Assembly (NCBI GenBank): GCA_026785645.1
Contig: JAJAZM010000021.1
Location: 1-13,970, forward strand
Origin: Sphingomonas bacterium
GTDB taxonomy: Bacteria; Pseudomonadota; Alphaproteobacteria; Sphingomonadales; Sphingomonadaceae
Direction: 5' to 3'
DNA length: 13,970 nucleotides
This document shows, in pieces, positions 13,335 through 13,970 of the stretch (its first letter is position 1; each line of letters begins with the position of its first letter). The notes beneath the pieces are model-generated. The model searched no databases, was not told where the DNA came from, and was given only the letters and a program-made list of their open reading frames with translations. The translations under genes and the position numbers were made by a program.

Positions 13335-13847
13335 ATGGTGGAAACACGCAAATATGGCGGCGATGCGGTGCAGGCGATCCGCACCGCTAGCATGGCGCAA
13401 TATCATCTGTCGGCAATGGCCGACCGCAAGGCGAGCATGATGATGGGCGCCTCGTTCGTGGTGTTCACGATCAGCGTTGCGCAAGCGACGACTCGCGGCC
13501 ATTTGCCGACGCCGCTGCTGGTGCTTGGCATATCGGCGTTCCTGTCGGCGGTGATTTCGGCGATTGCGGTAATGCCGACGATCCACGCCGCCAAGGATGT
13601 GCAGGGCGAGCGCAACCTGATGTTCTTCGGCGGCTTTGCCGACATGAAAGAAGACGAATATGTCGCCGAGATGATGGACCGGCTGGCCGATCAGGAGCAG
13701 TTCCTGGCGATGGTCGCCCGCGACGTCTACCAGAACGGCCAAGTGCTGGCGCACAAGAAATATCGCTTGCTCAAGATCGCATATTCGATTTTCATCGTCG
13801 GGATGTTTGCCAGCGTGGCCGCGTTCGTTGCGACCGGGGTAAGTTGA
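13335..13847 (+). CDS. PycTM-like (DUF5706, Pycsar effector family) small membrane protein
   Basis: The product is 170 residues. It has the layout of the PycTM/DUF5706 family: a short amphipathic N-terminus, the conserved LSAMADRKASMMMGAS stretch (26-41) leading into membrane helix 1 (about 36-52), helix 2 (61-81), a cytosolic segment with NLMFFGGFADM (94-104) and an acidic helix, then HKKYRLLKIAY (140-150) and helix 3 (about 147-167). In Pycsar defence systems such proteins are thought to disrupt the membrane on binding cCMP or cUMP made by a neighbouring cyclase. No cyclase gene is present in this window, and the neighbour is the divergent sphingolipid operon, so a non-defence role is quite possible. 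The ATG at 13335 has AGG almost touching it; a GTG at 13338 and a TTG at 13287 are alternatives. A further gene starts 9 bases after the stop. Confidence 0.65.
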   Translation: MVETRKYGGDAVQAIRTASMAQYHLSAMADRKASMMMGASFVVFTISVAQATTRGHLPTPLLVLGISAFLSAVISAIAVMPTIHAAKDVQGERNLMFFGGFADMKEDEYVAEMMDRLADQEQFLAMVARDVYQNGQVLAHKKYRLLKIAYSIFIVGMFASVAAFVATGVS

Positions 13848-13856
13848 GGGAGCAAG

Positions 13857-13970
13857 ATGAGCGACGCCGAGCCCAAACCCGAACTGGCGGTCGCGGAGGA
13901 GCCCCGCAAGCTCGCGCCGGGCGATCCCGATTATGAATTTCCGAAAGAGGTCCACAACCTCCTGATGGCG
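13857..13970 (+). CDS. Start of an unrecognised gene (runs off the right edge)
   Basis: Only 38 residues are visible. The N-terminus is proline-, glutamate- and alanine-rich (AEPKPELAVAEEPRKLAP), likely disordered, then becomes more structured at DYEFPKEVHNLLMA. The ATG at 13857 is preceded by GAGGGAGCA at a suitable distance, and the gap to the PycTM-like gene is only 9 bases, so the two are probably one operon. No family could be recognised. It does not show the features of a nucleotide cyclase in the part visible, but a catalytic domain could follow outside the window. Confidence 0.6.
   Translation, partial: MSDAEPKPELAVAEEPRKLAPGDPDYEFPKEVHNLLMA

Noticed and set aside
13001..13970. A complete Pycsar or CBASS defence locus
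   Set aside because: Only the effector-like membrane protein is visible. No cyclase, no second defence gene and no mobile-element marks are in the window, so a full system cannot be claimed.

Overview
The window looks like chromosomal DNA from a GC-rich alphaproteobacterium, most likely a sphingomonad (Sphingomonadales). The basis is serine palmitoyltransferase (SPT) next to a dedicated acyl carrier protein, the alphaproteobacterial type of SerC, and the overall protein style. This is inference from recognised families; no database search was possible.

Layout. Positions 1-551 (minus) hold the N-terminal part of phosphoserine aminotransferase SerC. A 490-base divergent intergenic region (552-1041) follows, with hairpins on both sides. 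Three plus-strand genes come next: a membrane-anchored M23 peptidase (1042-1998), the Fe-S carrier ErpA (2036-2362, GTG start, possibly leaderless) and exodeoxyribonuclease III (2362-3135, overlapping erpA by one base). A convergent GNAT-like protein (3132-4268, minus) and a divergent membrane fatty acid desaturase (4394-5485, plus) follow. The lipopolysaccharide export permeases lptF-lptG lie at 7776-5486 (minus, ATGA overlap). Divergent from them is a plus-strand pair: a diacylglycerol-kinase-like protein (7957-8934) and a protein resembling mitochondrial Tam41 CDP-diacylglycerol synthase (8942-9796). A minus-strand block then reads acyl carrier protein (13246-13001), SPT (12999-11797) and a hybrid histidine kinase (11747-9753). 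Divergent from it is a three-helix membrane protein of the Pycsar-effector (PycTM/DUF5706) type (13335-13847), and the start of another gene at 13857 runs off the window.

Theme. Much of the window concerns envelope lipids: sphingolipid synthesis (acp, spt), LPS transport (lptF, lptG), acyl-chain desaturation, and a proposed two-step route from diacylglycerol through phosphatidate to CDP-diacylglycerol. The M23 peptidase adds cell-wall remodelling.

The observations most worth a second look are: the Tam41-like protein coupled to a lipid kinase with an altered nucleotide-site motif; an orphan Pycsar-type effector facing the sphingolipid operon with no cyclase in view; a possible sphingolipid-linked sensor kinase; and hairpin-rich leaders upstream of serC and of the peptidase. 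No tRNA, rRNA, CRISPR array, insertion sequence or phage gene was seen.
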